Shown: positions 44,011-58,019 of the stretch, one piece after another
Layout: each line of letters begins with the position of its first letter
Position numbering within the stretch: position 1 is the first letter of the stretch
DNA from: Colletes latitarsis
Lineage: Eukaryota; Arthropoda; Insecta; Hymenoptera; Colletidae
Length of the DNA: 64,000 nt
Direction of reading: 5' to 3'
NCBI RefSeq assembly: GCF_051014445.1
Contig: NW_027488370.1
Span: forward strand, 14,694,001 to 14,758,000
Program-made: the position numbers and the translations under genes
The notes under the pieces: model-generated
Told to the model about the DNA's origin: nothing
Seen by the model: the letters and a program-made list of their open reading frames with translations, nothing else
Database searches by the model: none

Positions 44011-47000
44011 AGCCCAGGATCAGGCCAACAAGTATGAGAAATATGCGAAAGTATGAGCCAGATGCGGGCAAATCCTGGACCTACCCCAGACCTAACATGC
44101 GTTATCCTCTAAAATATTGATCGAGACCACGTTTAGCCGACAGTTTCAGTGTGGTACCACATTACCACGTGATCCAAACCAGAAAAAGCCCAGGATCAGG
44201 CCAACAAGTATGAGAAATATGCGAAAGTATGAGCCAGATGCGGGCAAATCCTGGACCTACCCCAGACCTAACATGCGTTATCCTCTAAAATATTCGTCGT
44301 ATCCAGGTTTAACTGACTGTTTCAGTGTGTTACCACATAACTACGTTATTCAATCCAGAAAAAGCCCAGGATCTGGCCAACAAGTATGAGAAATATGCGA
44401 ATGTATGAGCCAGATGAGGGCAAATCCTAGACCTAACCCAGACCTATCATGCGTTATCATCTAAAATATTGATCGAAACCTGGTTTAATCGACTGTTTCA
44501 GTGTGGTACCACATTACTACCTGATCCAAACCAGAAATAACCCAGGATCTGTTCTACAAGTATGTGAAAAATGCAAAAGTATGAGTCTGATGGGGGCAAA
44601 TCCCAGGCCTAACCTAGACCTAGCATGAGTTGTCCTCTAAAATATTGATCGAAACCAGGTTTAATGGTCTGTTTCAGTGTGGTACCACATTACTACGTGA
44701 TCCAAACCAGAAAAACCCAGGATCTGTTCAACAAGCATGTGAAGAATGCGAAGGTATGAGTCTGATGAGGGCAGATCCCAGACCAATCCCAGACCTAACA
44801 TGCGTTATCCTCTAAAATATTGATGAAACCAGGTTTCGTGGACTGTTTCAGTGTGATACCACATTACCACGTGATCCAAACCAGAAAAAGCAATGGATCT
44901 GGCTAACAAGTATGAGAAATATGCGACAGTATGAGCCTGATGAGGGCAAATCCCACACCTAACCGTGTCCTAACCGGCGTTATCCTATAAAATGTTGATC
45001 GAGACCAGGATTAACCGACTGTTTCAGTGTGGTACCACTTTACAACGTGATCCAAACCAGAAAAAACCCAGGATCTCTTCAACAAGCGTGTGAAGAATGC
45101 GAAAGTACGGGTCAGATGAGGGCAAATCCCAGACCTATCCCAGACCCAACTTGCGTTATCCTCTTAAATATTGGTCGAGACCAGGTTTAGTCGACTGTTT
45201 CAGTGTGGTACGACATAACTACGTGATCCAAACCAGAAAAAGCCCAGGATCTGGCCAACAAGTATGAGAAATATGCGAAAGTATGAGCCTGATGCGGGCA
45301 AATCCTGGACCTAACCCAGGCCTAACATGCGTTATCCTCTAAAATATTGATCGAGACCGGGTATAATTGACTGTTTCAGTGTGGTACTACATCAGTATGT
45401 GATCCAATCCAGAAAAAGCAACGTATCTGGCCAACAGGTATGAGAAATATGCGAAAGTATGAGTCTGATGAGGGCAAGTCCCAGGCCTAACATAGACCTA
45501 ACATGCGTTATCATCTAAAATATTGATCGAGACCAGGTTTAATGCACTGTTTCAGTATGGTACCACATTACTACGTGATCCAAACCAGAAAAACCCAGGA
45601 TCTGTTCAACAAGCATGTGAAGAATGCGAAGGTATGAGTCTGATGAGGGCAGATCCCAGACCTATCCCAGACTTAACATGCGTTATCCTCTAAAATATTG
45701 ATGAAACCAGGTTTCGTGGACTGTTTCAGTGTGATACCACATTACCACGTGATCCAAACCAGAAAAAGCAATGGATCTGGCTAACAAGTATGAGAAATAT
45801 GCGACAGTATGAGCCTGATGAGGGCAAATCCCACACCTAACCGTGTCCTAACCGGCATTATCCTATAAAATGTTGATCGAGACCAGGATTAACCGACTGT
45901 TTCAGTGTGGTACCACTTTACAACGTGATCCAAACCAGAAAAAACCCAGGATCTCTTCAACAAGCGTGTGAAGAATGCGAAAGTACGGGTCAGATGAGGG
46001 CAAATCCCAGACCTATCCCAGACCCAACTTGCGTTATCCTCTTAAATATTGGTCGAGACCAGGTTTAGTCGACTGTTTCAGTGTGGTACCACATTACTAC
46101 GAGATCCCGACCTGTGAAAGCACAGGATCTGGTCAACAAATATGTGAGAAATGCGAAGGTATGACCCTGATGAGGGCAAATCCCACACCTAACCGAGTCC
46201 TAACCGGCGTTATCCTATAAAATGTTGATCGAGACCAGGATTAACCGACTGTTTCAGTGTGGTACCACTTTACAACGTGATCCAAACCAGAAAAAACCCA
46301 GGATCTCTTCAACAAGCGTGTGAAGAATGCGAAAGTACGGGTCAGATGAGGGCAAATCCCAGACCTATCCCAGACCCAACTTGCGTTATCCTCTTAAATA
46401 TTGGTCGTGACCAGGTTTAATCGACTGTTTCAGTGTGGTACCACATTACTACCTGATCCAAACCAGAAATAACCCAGGATCTGTTCAACAAGCATGTGAA
46501 GAATGCGAAAGTATGAGTCTGATGAAGGCAATTCCCAGGCCTAACCTAAACCGAACATGCGTTATCATCTAAAATATTGATCGAAACCAGGTTCAATGGA
46601 CTGTTTCTGTGTGGTACCACATTACTACGTGATCCAGACTAGAAAAAAAACCCAGGATCTGGCCAACAAGTATGAGAAATATGCGAAGGTATGAGTCTGA
46701 TGAGGGCAAATCCCAGGCCTAACCTAGACCTAACATGCGTTATCATCTAAAATATTTATCGAGACCAGGTTGAATCGACTGTTTCAGGGCGGTACAACAT
46801 TACTACGTGATCCAAACCAGTGAAAGCACAGAATCTGGCCAACAAGTATGGGGAATATGCGAAAGTTGAGCCTGATGCGGGCAAATCCTGGACCTTACCC
46901 AGGCCTAACGTGCGTTATCCTCTAAAATATTGATCGAGACCAGGTATAATTGACTGTTTCAGTGTGGTACTACATCAGTATGTGATCCAATCCAGAGAAA

Positions 47001-47588
47001 GCAACGTATCTGGCCAACAGGTATGAGAAATATGCGAATGTATGAGCCTGATGAGGGCAAATCCCACATCTAACCGACTCCTAACCGGCGTTATCCTCTA
47101 AAATATTTATCAAGTCTAGGTTTTATTGAATGTGTCAGTGTGGTACCACATTACTACGTGATCCAAATCAGGGAAAAACACAGGATCCGTTCAACAAGTA
47201 TGTGAAGAATGCGAAAGTATGGGTCAGATGAGGGCAAATCCTAACCCAAACCCAGACCTAACATGCGTTATACTCTAAAATATTGGTCGAAACCAGGTTT
47301 AATGGACTGTTACAGTGATGTACTACATTACTACGTGATCCAAACCAGAAAAAGCCCCGAATCTGGCCACCAAGTATGAGAAATATGCGAATGCACAAGC
47401 CTGATGAGAGCAAATCCCAGACCTAACCTAGACCTAACATGAGTTCTTCTCTAAAATATTGATCGATACCAGGTTTAATGGACTGTTTCAGTGTGGTACC
47501 ACATTAGTACGTGATCCAAACCAGAAAAAACCCAGGATCTGTTCAACAAGAATGTGAAAAACGCGAATGTATGGCCCTGATGAGAGCA

Positions 47589-47602
47589 AGTCCCAGACCT
47601 AA
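47589..47602. repeat. Target site duplication, truncated LINE copy 1
   Basis: AGTCCCAGACCTAA directly before the fragment, repeated at 47879-47892 directly after its poly(A) and one extra T. Fourteen bases, identical, and containing a full 11-bp telomere-like unit. Confidence 0.88.
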
Positions 47603-47877
47603 TGAGGCAGTGTGTCTACTGGGGGGACCGATTGTCCCCCCGGGGGATGGGCGCGAAAGCGCGGGCACGGGGAGGATACCGGAAGAATGCTTCGAGCGAT
47701 TCCCGGTATCCTCCCAAAGCGTGCCGAAGGGTCACCGTGGGGTTTTTAGTGGGTAGGTCCCGCGCCTGTCGTTGTACGGGCGCGGGGAATCCCACACACC
47801 CCTCCCACCTCTCCCCAAGGAGGTGGGAGGGAGTCTTTCGAAGATTTTCCCCACGACAAAAAAAAAAAAAAAAAAAA
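47603..47877 (+). mobile_element. 5'-truncated LINE, 3' end only, copy 1
   Basis: 255 bp that match the last 255 bp of the full-length element (complement of 28811-29065) plus A20. At least two differences by eye from the full-length copy: accgattgt for accgtttgt, and gggagggag for gggtgggag. It contains only 3' UTR, so no protein. It lies on the + strand, opposite in orientation to the full-length copy. Severe 5' truncation is typical of target-primed reverse transcription. Confidence 0.93.
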
Positions 47878-48066
47878 TAGTCCCAGACCTAACCAAGACC
47901 TAACATTCGTTATTCTCTAAAATATTGATCGAAACCAGGTTTAAGGGACTGCTTCAGTGTGGTACCACATTACTACCTGATCCAAACCAGAAAAAACCCA
48001 GGATCTCTTCAACAAGCGTGTGAAGAATGCGAAGGTATGAGTCTGATGAGGGCAGATCCCAGACCT

Positions 48067-48099
48067 ATCCCAGACCTAACCGTGTCCTAACCGGCGTTA
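48067..48099. repeat. Monomer with three telomere-like units
   Basis: CCCAGACCTAT, CCCAGACCTAA and CCGTGTCCTAA follow each other directly before ccggcgttatcc. Most monomers have two such units. The same three-unit form recurs near 51.89 kb in the duplicated block. Confidence 0.78.
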
Positions 48100-51000
48100 T
48101 CCTATAAAATGTTGAACGAGACCAGGATTAATCGACTGTTTCAGTGTGGTACCACATTACTACGTGATCCAAACCAGAAAAACCAGGATCTGTTCAACAA
48201 GCATGTGAAGAATGCGAAGGTATGAGTCTGATGAGGGCAAATCCCAGGACTAACCTTGACCTAACCTGAGTAATCCTCTAAACTATTCATCGAAACCAGG
48301 TTTAATGGGCTGTATCAGTGTGATACCACATTACTGCGTGATCCAATCCGGAAAGAGCCCAGGATCTAGCCATCAAGTATGAGAAATATGCGAAATTTTG
48401 AGCCGGATTAGGGTAAATCCTAGACCTAACCCAGACCTAACATGCGTTATCCTCCAAAATAATTATCAAGACCAGGTTTAATTGAATGTTTCAGTGTGGT
48501 ACCACATTACTACGTGATCCAAACCAGAAAAAACCCAGGATCCGTTCAACAAGTATGTGAAGAATGCGAAAGTATGTGTCTGATGAAGGAAAATCCCAGG
48601 CCTAACCTAGACCTAACATGCGTTATCCTCAAAAATATTGATCGAAACCAGGTTTAATCGACTGTTTCAGTGTGGTCCCACATTACTACCAGATCCAAAC
48701 CGGACAAGTACCCAGGATCTGTTCAACAAGTATGTGAATAACGCGAAAATATGACCCTGATGAGGGCAAATCCCAGGCCAAACCTAGACATAACATGCGT
48801 TATCCTCTAAAGTATTGGTCAAAACCAGGTTTAAAAGACTGGTTCAGTGTGGTACCACATTACTACGTGATCCAAACCAGAAAAAAACCCAGGATCTGTA
48901 CAACAAGTATGAGAAACAAGCGAAAGTACGAGCCTGATGAGAGAAAATCCCAGGCCTAACCAAGACCTAACATGCGTTATTCTCTAAAAAATTGATCGAA
49001 ACCAGGTTTAATGGACTGTTTCAGTGAGGTACCACATTACTACCTGATCCAAACCAGAAAAATACCCAGGATCTGTTCAAGAAGTATGTGGAGAATACGA
49101 AAGTATGAGTCTGATTAGGGCAAATCCCAGGCCTAACCCAGGCATAACATGCGTTATCCTCTAAAATATTGATGAAACCAGGTTTCGTGGACTGTTTCAG
49201 TGTGATACCACATTACCACGTGATCCAAACCAGAAAAAGCAATGGATCTCTTCAACAAGCGTGTGAAGAATGCGAAAGTACGGGTCAGATGAGGGCAAAT
49301 CCCAGACCTATCCCAGACCCAACTTGCGTTATCCTCTTAAATATTGGTCGAGACCAGGTTTAGTCGACTGTTTCAGTGTGGTACGACATAACTACGTGAT
49401 CCAAACCAGAAAAAGCCCAGGATCTGGCCAACAAGTATGAGAAATATGCGAAAGTATGAGCCTGATGCGGGCAAATCCTGGACCTAACCCAGGCCTAACA
49501 TGCGTTATCCTCTAAAATATTGATCGAGACCGGGTATAATTGACTGTTTCAGTGTGGTACTACATCAGTATGTGATCCAATCCAGAAAAAGCAACGTATC
49601 TGGCCAACAGGTATGAGAAATATGCGAAAGTATGAGTCTGATGAGGGCAAGTCCCAGGCCTAACATAGACCTAACATGCGTTATCATCTAAAATATTGAT
49701 CGAGACCAGGTTTAATGCACTGTTTCAGTATGGTACCACATTACTACGTGATCCAAACCAGAAAAACCCAGGATCTGTTCAACAAGCATGTGAAGAATGC
49801 GAAGGTATGAGTCTGATGAGGGCAGATCCCAGACCTATCCCAGACCTAACATGCGTTATCCTCTAAAATATTGATGAAACCAGGTTTCGTGGACTGTTTC
49901 AGTGTGATACCACATTACCACGTGATCCAAACCAGAAAAAGCAATGGATCTGGCTAACAAGTATGAGAAATATGCGACAGTATGAGCCTGATGAGGGCAA
50001 ATCCCACACCTAACCGTGTCCTAACCGGCGTTATCCTATAAAATGTTGATCGAGACCAGGATTAACCGACTGTTTCAGTGTGGTTCCACTTTACAACGTG
50101 ATCCAAACCAGAAAAAACCCAGGATCTCTTCAACAAGCGTGTGAAGAATGCGAAAGTACGGGTCAGATGAGGGCAAATCCCAGACCTATCCCAGACCCAA
50201 CTTGCGTTATCCTCTTAAATATTGGTCGAGACCAGGTTTAGTCGACTGTTTCAGTGTGGTACCACATTACTACGAGATCCCGACCTGTGAAAGCACAGGA
50301 TCTGGCCAACAAATATGTGAGAAATGCGAAGGTATGACCCTGATGAGGGCAAATCCCACACCTAACCGAGTCCTAACCGGCGTAATCCTCTAAAATGTTG
50401 ATCGTGACCAGGTTTAATCGACTGTTTCAGTGTGGTACCACATTACTACCTGATCCAAACCAGAAATAACCCAGGATCTGTTCAACAAGCATGTGAAGAA
50501 TGCGAAAGTATGAGTCTGATGAAGGCAATTCCCAGGCCTAACCTAAACCGAACATGCGTTATCATCTAAAATATTGATCGAAACCAGGTTCAATGGACTG
50601 TTTCTGTGTGGTACCACATTACTACGTGATCCAGACTAGAAAAAAAACCCAGGATATGGCCAACAAGTATGAGAAATATGCGAAAGTATGAGCCTGATGC
50701 GGGCAAATCCTGGACCTTACCCAGGCCTAACATGCGTTATCCTCTAAAATATTGATCGAGACCAGGTATAATTGACTGTTTCAGTGTGGTACTACATCAG
50801 TATGTGATCCAATCCAGGGAAAGCAACGTATCTGGCCAACAGGTATGAGAAATATGCGAATGTATGAGCCTGATGAGGGCAAATCCCACATCTAACCGAC
50901 TCCTAACCGGCGTTATCCTCTAAAATATTTATCAAGTCTAGGTTTTATTGAATGTTTCAGTGTGGTACCACATTACTACGTGATCCAAATCAGGGAAAAA

Positions 51001-51409
51001 CACAGGATCCGTTCAACAAGTATGTGAAGAATGCGAAAGTATGGGTCAGATGAGGGCAAATCCTAACCCAAACCCAGACCTAACATGCGTTATCCTCTAA
51101 AATATTGGTCGAAACCAGGTTTAATGGACTGTTACAGTGATGTACTACATTACTACGTGATCCAAACCAGAAAATCCCCGAATCTGGCCACCAAGTATGA
51201 GAAATATGCGAATGCACAAGCCTGATGAGAGCAAATCCCAGACCTAACCTAGACCTAACATGAGTTATTCTCTAAAATATTGATCGATACCAGGTTTAAT
51301 GGACTGTTTCAGTGTGGTACCACATTAGTACGTGATCCAAACCAGAAAAAACCCAGGATCTGTTCAACAAGAATGTGAAAAACGCGAATGTATGGCCCTG
51401 ATGAGAGCA

Positions 51410-51423
51410 AGTCCCAGACCTAA
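51410..51423. repeat. Target site duplication, truncated LINE copy 2
   Basis: AGTCCCAGACCTAA before the fragment; the partner at 51700-51713 reads AGTCCCAGTCCTAA, one base changed. It was inherited with the block duplication rather than from a separate insertion. Confidence 0.8.
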
Positions 51424-51700
51424 TGAGGCAGTGTGTCTACTGGGGGGACCGATTGTCCCCCCGGGGGATGGGCGCGAAAGCGCGGGCACGGGGAGGATAC
51501 CGGAAGAATGCTTCGAGCGATTCCCGGTATCCTCCCAAAGCGTGCCGAAGGGTCACCGTGGGGTTTTTAGTGGGTAGGTCCCGCGCCTGTCGTTGTACGG
51601 GCGCGGGGAATCCCACACACCCCTCCCACCTCTCCCCAAGGAGGTGGGAGGGAGTCTTTCGAAGATTTTCCCCACGACAAAAAAAAAAAAAAAAAAAAAA
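51424..51700 (+). mobile_element. 5'-truncated LINE, 3' end only, copy 2
   Basis: Same 255-bp 3' fragment with the same truncation point as copy 1, followed by A22. Same flanking monomers. It is a passenger of the ~4-kb tandem duplication. The poly(A) differs by two bases and the extra T after the tail is absent. Confidence 0.93.
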
Positions 51701-54700
51701 GTCCCAGTCCTAACCAAGACCTAACATTCGTTATTCTCTAAAATATTGATCGAAACCAGGTTTAAGGGACTGCTTCAGTGTGGTACCACATTACTACCTG
51801 ATCCAAACCAGAAAAAACCCAGGATCTCTTCAACAAGCGTGTGAAGAATGCGAAGGTATGAGTCTGATGAGGGCAGATCCCAGACCTATCCCAGACCTAA
51901 CCGTGTCCTAACCGGCGTTATCCTATAAAATGTTGAACGAGACCAGGATTAATCGACTGTTTCAGTGTGGTACCACATTACTACGTGATCCAAACCAGAA
52001 AAACCAGGATCTGTTCAACAAGCATGTGAAGAATGCGAAGGTATGAGTCTGATGAGGGCAAATCCCAGGACTAACCTTGACCTAACATGAGTAATCCTCT
52101 AAACTATTCATCGAAACCAGGTTTAATGGGCTGTATCAGTGTGATACCCAGTGTGAGAGCCCAGGATCTAGCCATCAAGTATGAGAAATATGCGAAATTT
52201 TGAGCCGGATTAGGGTAAATCCTAGACCTAACCCAGACCTAACATGCGTTATCCTCCAAAATAATTATCAAGACCAGGTTTAATTGAGTGTTTCAGTGTG
52301 GTACCACATTACTACGTGATCCAAACCAGAAAAAACCCAGGATCCGTTCAACAAGTATGTGAAGAATGCGAAAGTATGAGTCTGATGAAGGAAAATCCCA
52401 GGCCTAACCTAGACCTAACATGCGTTATCCTCAAAAATATTGATCGAAACCAGGTTTAATCGACTGTTTCAGTGTGGTCCCACATTACTACCAGATCCAA
52501 ACCAGAAAAGTACCCAGGATCTGTTCAACAAGTATGTGAATAACGCGAAAATATGACCCTGATGAGAGCAAATCCCAGGCCAAACCTAGACATAACATGC
52601 GTTATCCTCTAAAGTATTGGTCAAAACCAGGTTTAAAAGACTGTTTCAGTGTGGTACCACATTACTACGTGATCCAAACCAGAAAAAAACCCAGGATCTG
52701 TACAACAAGTATGAGAAACAAGCGAAAGTACGAGCCTGATGAGAGAAAATCCCAGGCCTAACCAAGACCTAACATGCGTTATTCTCTAAAAAATTGATCG
52801 AAACCAGGTTTAATGGACTGTTTCAGTGAGGTACCACATTACTACCTGATCCAAACCAGAAAAATACCCAGGATCTGTTCAAGAAGTATGTGGAGAATAC
52901 GAAAGTATGAGTCTGATTAGGGCAAATCCCAGGCCTAACCCAGGCATAACATGCGTTATCCTCTAAAACATTGATCGAAACCAGGTTTAATGGACTGTTT
53001 CAGTGTGGTACCACATTACTACGGCATCCAAACCAGAAAAAGCCCAGAATCCGTTCAACAAGTCTGTGAAGAATGCGAAAGTCTGTGTCTGATGTCGGAA
53101 AATCCCAGGCCTAACGTAGACCTAACATGCGTTACCCTCAAACATATTTATCAAGACCAGGTTTAGTGGACTGTTTCAGTGTGCTACCACATTACTACGT
53201 GATCCTAACCAGAAAAAACCCAGGATCCGTTCAACAAGTATGTGAAGATTGCGAAAGTATGTGTCTGATGACGGAAAATCCCAGGCCTAAAGTAGACTTA
53301 ACATGCGTTACCCTCAAAAATATTTGTCAAGACCAGGTTTAATGGACTGTTTCAGTGTGGTACCACATTACTACGTGATCCAAACCAGAAAAAAAACCCA
53401 GGATCCGTTCAACAAGTCTGTGAAGAATGCGAAAGTCTGTGTCTGATGTCGGAAAATCCCAGGCCTAACGTAGACCTAACATGCGTTACCCTCAAACATA
53501 TTTATCAAGACCAGGTTTAGTCGACTATTTCAGTGTGGTACCACATTGCTACGTGATCCAAACCAGAAAAAACCCAGGATCCGGTCAAAAAGTATGTGAA
53601 GAATGCGAAAGTATGTGTCTGATCAGGGAAAATCCCAGGCCTAACCTAGACCTAACATGCTTTACCCTCAAAAATACTGATCGAAACCAGGTTTAATCGA
53701 CTGTTTCAGTGTGGTACCACATTACTACGTGATCCAAACCAGAAAAAAACCCAGGATCTGTTCAACAAGTATGTGGAGAATGCGAAAGTACGAGCCTGGT
53801 CAGGGAAAATCCCAGGCCTAACCTAGACCTAACATGCGTTACCCTCAAATATCCTGATCCAAATCCAGGTTTAATCGACTGTTTCAGTGTGGTACCACAT
53901 TACTATGTGTTCCAAACCAGAAAAAAACCCAGGATCTGTACAACAAGTATGTGAAGAATGCGAAAGTATGAGCCTGACGGGGGCAAATCCCAGGCCTAAC
54001 CTAGATCTAACATGCGTTATCCTCTAAAATATTGATCGAGAACAGGTTTAACCGACTATTTCAGTGTGGTACCACATTACTACCTGATCCAAACGAGAAA
54101 AAACCCAGGATCTGTTCAACAAGTATGTGAAGAATGCGAAAGTATGTGTCTGATGAGGGAAAATTCCAGGCCTAACCTAGACCACACATGCGTTACCCTC
54201 AAAAATACTGATCGAAACCAGGTTTAATCGACTGTTTCAGTGTGGTACCACATTACTATGTGATCCAAACCAGAAAAAAACCCAGGATCTGTACAACATG
54301 TATGTGGAGAATGCGAAAGTACGAGCCTGATCAGGGCAAATCCCAGACCTATCCCAGACCTAACTTGCGTTGTCCTCTAAAATAATGGAGGAAACCAGGT
54401 TTTATTGACTGTTTCAGTGTGGTACCATATTACTACGTGATCCAAACGAGAAGAAGCCCCGAATCTGGTCATCAAGTATGAGAAATATGCGAAAGTACGA
54501 GCCTGATGAGAGCAAATCCCAGACCTAACCTAGACCTAACATGAGTTATCCTCTAAAATATTGATCGAAACCAGGGTTAATCGACTATTTCGGTGTGGTA
54601 CCACATTACTATGTGATCCAAACCACAAAAAACCCAGGATCCGTTCAACAGGTATGTGACGAATGTGAAATTATGTGTCTGATGAGGGCAAATCCCAGGC

Positions 54701-55009
54701 CTAACCTAGATCTAACATGCGTTATCCTCTAAAATATTGATCGAGAACAGGTTTAACCGACTATTTCAGTGTGGTACCACATTACTGCGTGATCCAAACC
54801 AGAAAAATACCCAGGATCTGTTCAACAAGTATGTGAAGAACGCGATAATATTACCCTGATGAGGGCAAATCCCGGGCCTAACCTAGACCTAACATGCGTT
54901 ATCCTCAAAGATATTGATCGAAACCAGGTTTAATCGACTGCTTCAGTGTGGTACCACATTACTACCTGATCCAACCGAGAAAAATACCCAGGATCTGTTC
55001 AACAAGTAT

Positions 55010-57530
55010 GTGAAGAACGCGAAAATATGACCCTGATGAGGGCAAATCCCATGCCCAACCTAGACATAACATGCGTTATCCTCTAAAATATTGATCGAAA
55101 CCAGGTTTAATGGACTGTTTCAGTGTGATACCACATTACTGCGTGATCCAATCCAGAAAGCGCCCAGGATCTAGCCATCAAGTATGAGAAATATGCGAAA
55201 TTATGAGCCTGATTAGGGCAAATCCTAGACCTAACCCAGACCTAACATGCGTTATCCTCCAAAATATTTATCAAGACCAGGTTTAGTTGAACGTTTCAGT
55301 GTGGTACCACATTACTACCAGATCCAAACCAGAAAAATACCCTGGATCTGTTCAACAAGTATGTGAATAACGCGATAATATGACCCTGATGAGGGCAAAT
55401 CCCAGGCCAAACCTAGACATTACATGCGTTATCCTCTAAAATATTGGTCGAAACCAGGTTTAATCGACTGTTTCAGTGTGGTACCACATTACTACGTGAT
55501 CCAAACTAGAAAAAGCCCAGAATCTGGTAATCAAGTATGAGAAATATGCGAAAATACGAGCCTGATGAGAGCAAATCCCAGACCTTACCTAGACCTAACC
55601 TGAGTTATTCTCTAAGATATTGATCGAAACCAGGTTAATCGACTGTTTCAGTGTGGTCCCACATTACTACCAGATCCAAACTAGAAAAATACCCAGGATC
55701 TGTTCAACAAGTATGTGAATAACGCGAAAATATGACCCTGATGAGGGCAAATCCCAGACCAAACCTAGACATAACATGCGTTATCCTCTAAAATATTGAT
55801 CTAAACCAGGTTTAATCGACTGTTTCAGTGTGGTACCACATTACTATGTGATCCAAACCAGAAAAAAAACCCAGGAACTGTACAACAAGTATGTGAAGAA
55901 TGCGAAAGTATGAGCCTGACGAGGGCAAATCCCGGACCTATCCCAGACATAACGTGCGTTATCCTCTAAAATATTGATGGAAACCAGGTTTAGTGGACTG
56001 TTTCAGTGTGCTACCACATTACTACGTGATCCAAACCAGAAAAAACCCAGGATCCGTTCAACAAGTATGTGAAGATTGCGAAAGTATGTGTCTGATGACG
56101 GAAACTCCCAGGCCTAACGTAGACCTAACATGCGTTACCCTCAAAAATATTTATCAAGACCAGGTTTAATCGACTGTTTCAGTGTGGTACCACATTACTA
56201 CGTGATCCAAACCAGAAAAAAAACCCAGGATCCGTTCAACAAGTATGTGAAGAATGCGAAAATATGAGTCTGATGAAGGAAAATCCCGGGCCTAACCTAG
56301 ACCTAACTTGAGTTATCCTCAAAAATATTGACCCAAACCAGGTTTAATCGACTGTTTCAGTGTGGTACCACATTACTACCTGATCCAACCCAGAAAAATA
56401 CCCAGGATCTGTTCAACAAGTATGTGAAGAACGCGAAAATATGACCCTGATGAGGGCAAATCCCATGCCCAACCTAGACATAACATGCGTTATCCTCTAA
56501 AATATTGATCGAAACCAGGTTTAATGGACTGTTTCAGTGTGATACCACATTACTGCGTGATCCAATCCAGAAAGCGCCCAGGATCTAGCCATCAAGTATG
56601 AGAAATATGCGAAATTATGAGCCTGATTAGGGCAAATCCTAGACCTAACCCAGACCTAACATGCGTTATCCTCCAAAATATTTATCAAGACCAGGTTTAG
56701 TTGAACGTTTCAGTGTGGTCCCACATTACTACCAGATCCAAACTAGAAAAATACCCAGGATCTGTTCAACAAGTATGTGAATAACGCGAAAATATGACCC
56801 TGATGAGGGCAAATCCCAGACCAAACCTAGACATAACATGCGTTATCCTCTAAAATATTGATCTAAACCAGGTTTAATCGACTGTTTCAGTGTGGAACCA
56901 CATTACTATGTGATCCAAACCAGAAAAAAAACCCAGGAACTGTACAACAAGTATGTGAAGAATGCGAAAGTATGTGTCTGATGACGAAAAATCCCAGGCC
57001 TGACGTGGACCTAACATGCGTTACCCTCAAAAATATTTATCAAGACCAGGTTTTATCGACTGTTTCAGTGTGGTACCACATTACTATGTGATCCAAACCA
57101 GAAAAAAACCCAGGAACTGTACAACAAGTATGTGAAGAATGCGAAAGTATGAGCCTGACGAGGGCAAATCCCGGACCTATCCCAGACATAACGTGCGTTA
57201 TCCTCTAAAATATTGATGGAAACCAGGTTTAGTGGACTGTTTCAGTGTGCTACCACATTACTACGTGATCCAAACCAGAAAAAACCCAGGATCCGTTCAA
57301 CAAGTATGTGAAGATTGCGAAAGTATGTGTCTGATGACGGAAACTCCCAGGCCTAACGTAGACCTAACATGCGTTACCCTCAAAAATATTTATCAAGACC
57401 AGGTTTAATCGACTGTTTCAGTGTGGTACCACATTACTACGTGATCCAAACCAGAAAAAAAACCCAGGATCCGTTCAACAAGTATGTGAAGAATGCGAAA
57501 ATATGAGTCTGATGAAGGAAAATCCCAGGC
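55010..57530. repeat. Seven- and eight-monomer duplications
   Basis: 55.98-56.28 kb recurs at 57.22-57.52 kb (offset 1239 bp, seven monomers; gtgtgctaccacattac shared). 55.01-55.29 kb recurs at about 56.42-56.70 kb (offset about 1414 bp, eight monomers; catgcccaacctagac and gaaagcgcccagg shared). Confidence 0.75.
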
Positions 57531-58019
57531 CGAACCTAGACCTAACATGCATTATCGTCTAAAATATTGATCGAAAACAGGTTTAATCGACTGTTTCAGT
57601 GTGGTACCACATTCCTACGTGATCCAAACCAGAAAAAGCCCCGAATCTGGCCATCAAGTATGAGAAATATGCGAATGTACGAGCCTGATGAGAGCAAATC
57701 CCAGACATAACCCAGACCTAACATGCGTTATCCTCTAAAATATTTATCAAGACCAGGTTTAATCGACTATTTCAGTGTGGTACTACATTACTACGTGATC
57801 CAAACCAGAAAAAACTCAGGATCTGTTCAACAAGTATGTGAAAAACGCGAAAGTATGAGCCTGATGAGGGCAAATCCAAGACCTATCCCAGACCTAACTT
57901 GCGTTGTCCTCTAAGATATTGATGGAAACCAGGTTTAACTGACTGTTTCAGTGTTGTACTTCATTACTACGTGATGCAATCCAGAAGAAGCCCAGGATCT
58001 ACCCATCAAGTATGAGAAA

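Larger units (their letters stand above)
34758..47602. repeat. 176-bp satellite array, block 3
   Basis: About 73 monomers, same orientation. This block is rich in a subfamily with gagccagatgagggcaaatc, ggccaacaagtatgagaaat and gatcgagaccaggtttag, and in nested duplications of several monomers. No gene or other insertion is seen. Confidence 0.97.
47878..51423. repeat. 176-bp satellite array, block 4
   Basis: About 20 monomers between the two LINE fragments, spanning the junction of the ~4-kb tandem duplication. Near 48060-48092 a monomer has three telomere-like 11-bp units instead of two. No gene is seen. Confidence 0.97.
45076..52960. repeat. Tandem duplication of ~4 kb carrying a LINE fragment
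   Basis: 45.08-49.15 kb and 49.24-52.96 kb are two copies of one block. The offset is about 4173 bp at the left part and 3821 bp from about 46.6/50.4 kb onward, so the right copy lacks 352 bp, two monomers. Each copy contains the truncated LINE (47603 and 51424) at the same point of the same monomer. Small later differences exist, for example a short deletion near 52149 in the right copy. The junction near 49.24 kb is a chimeric monomer. Confidence 0.88.
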
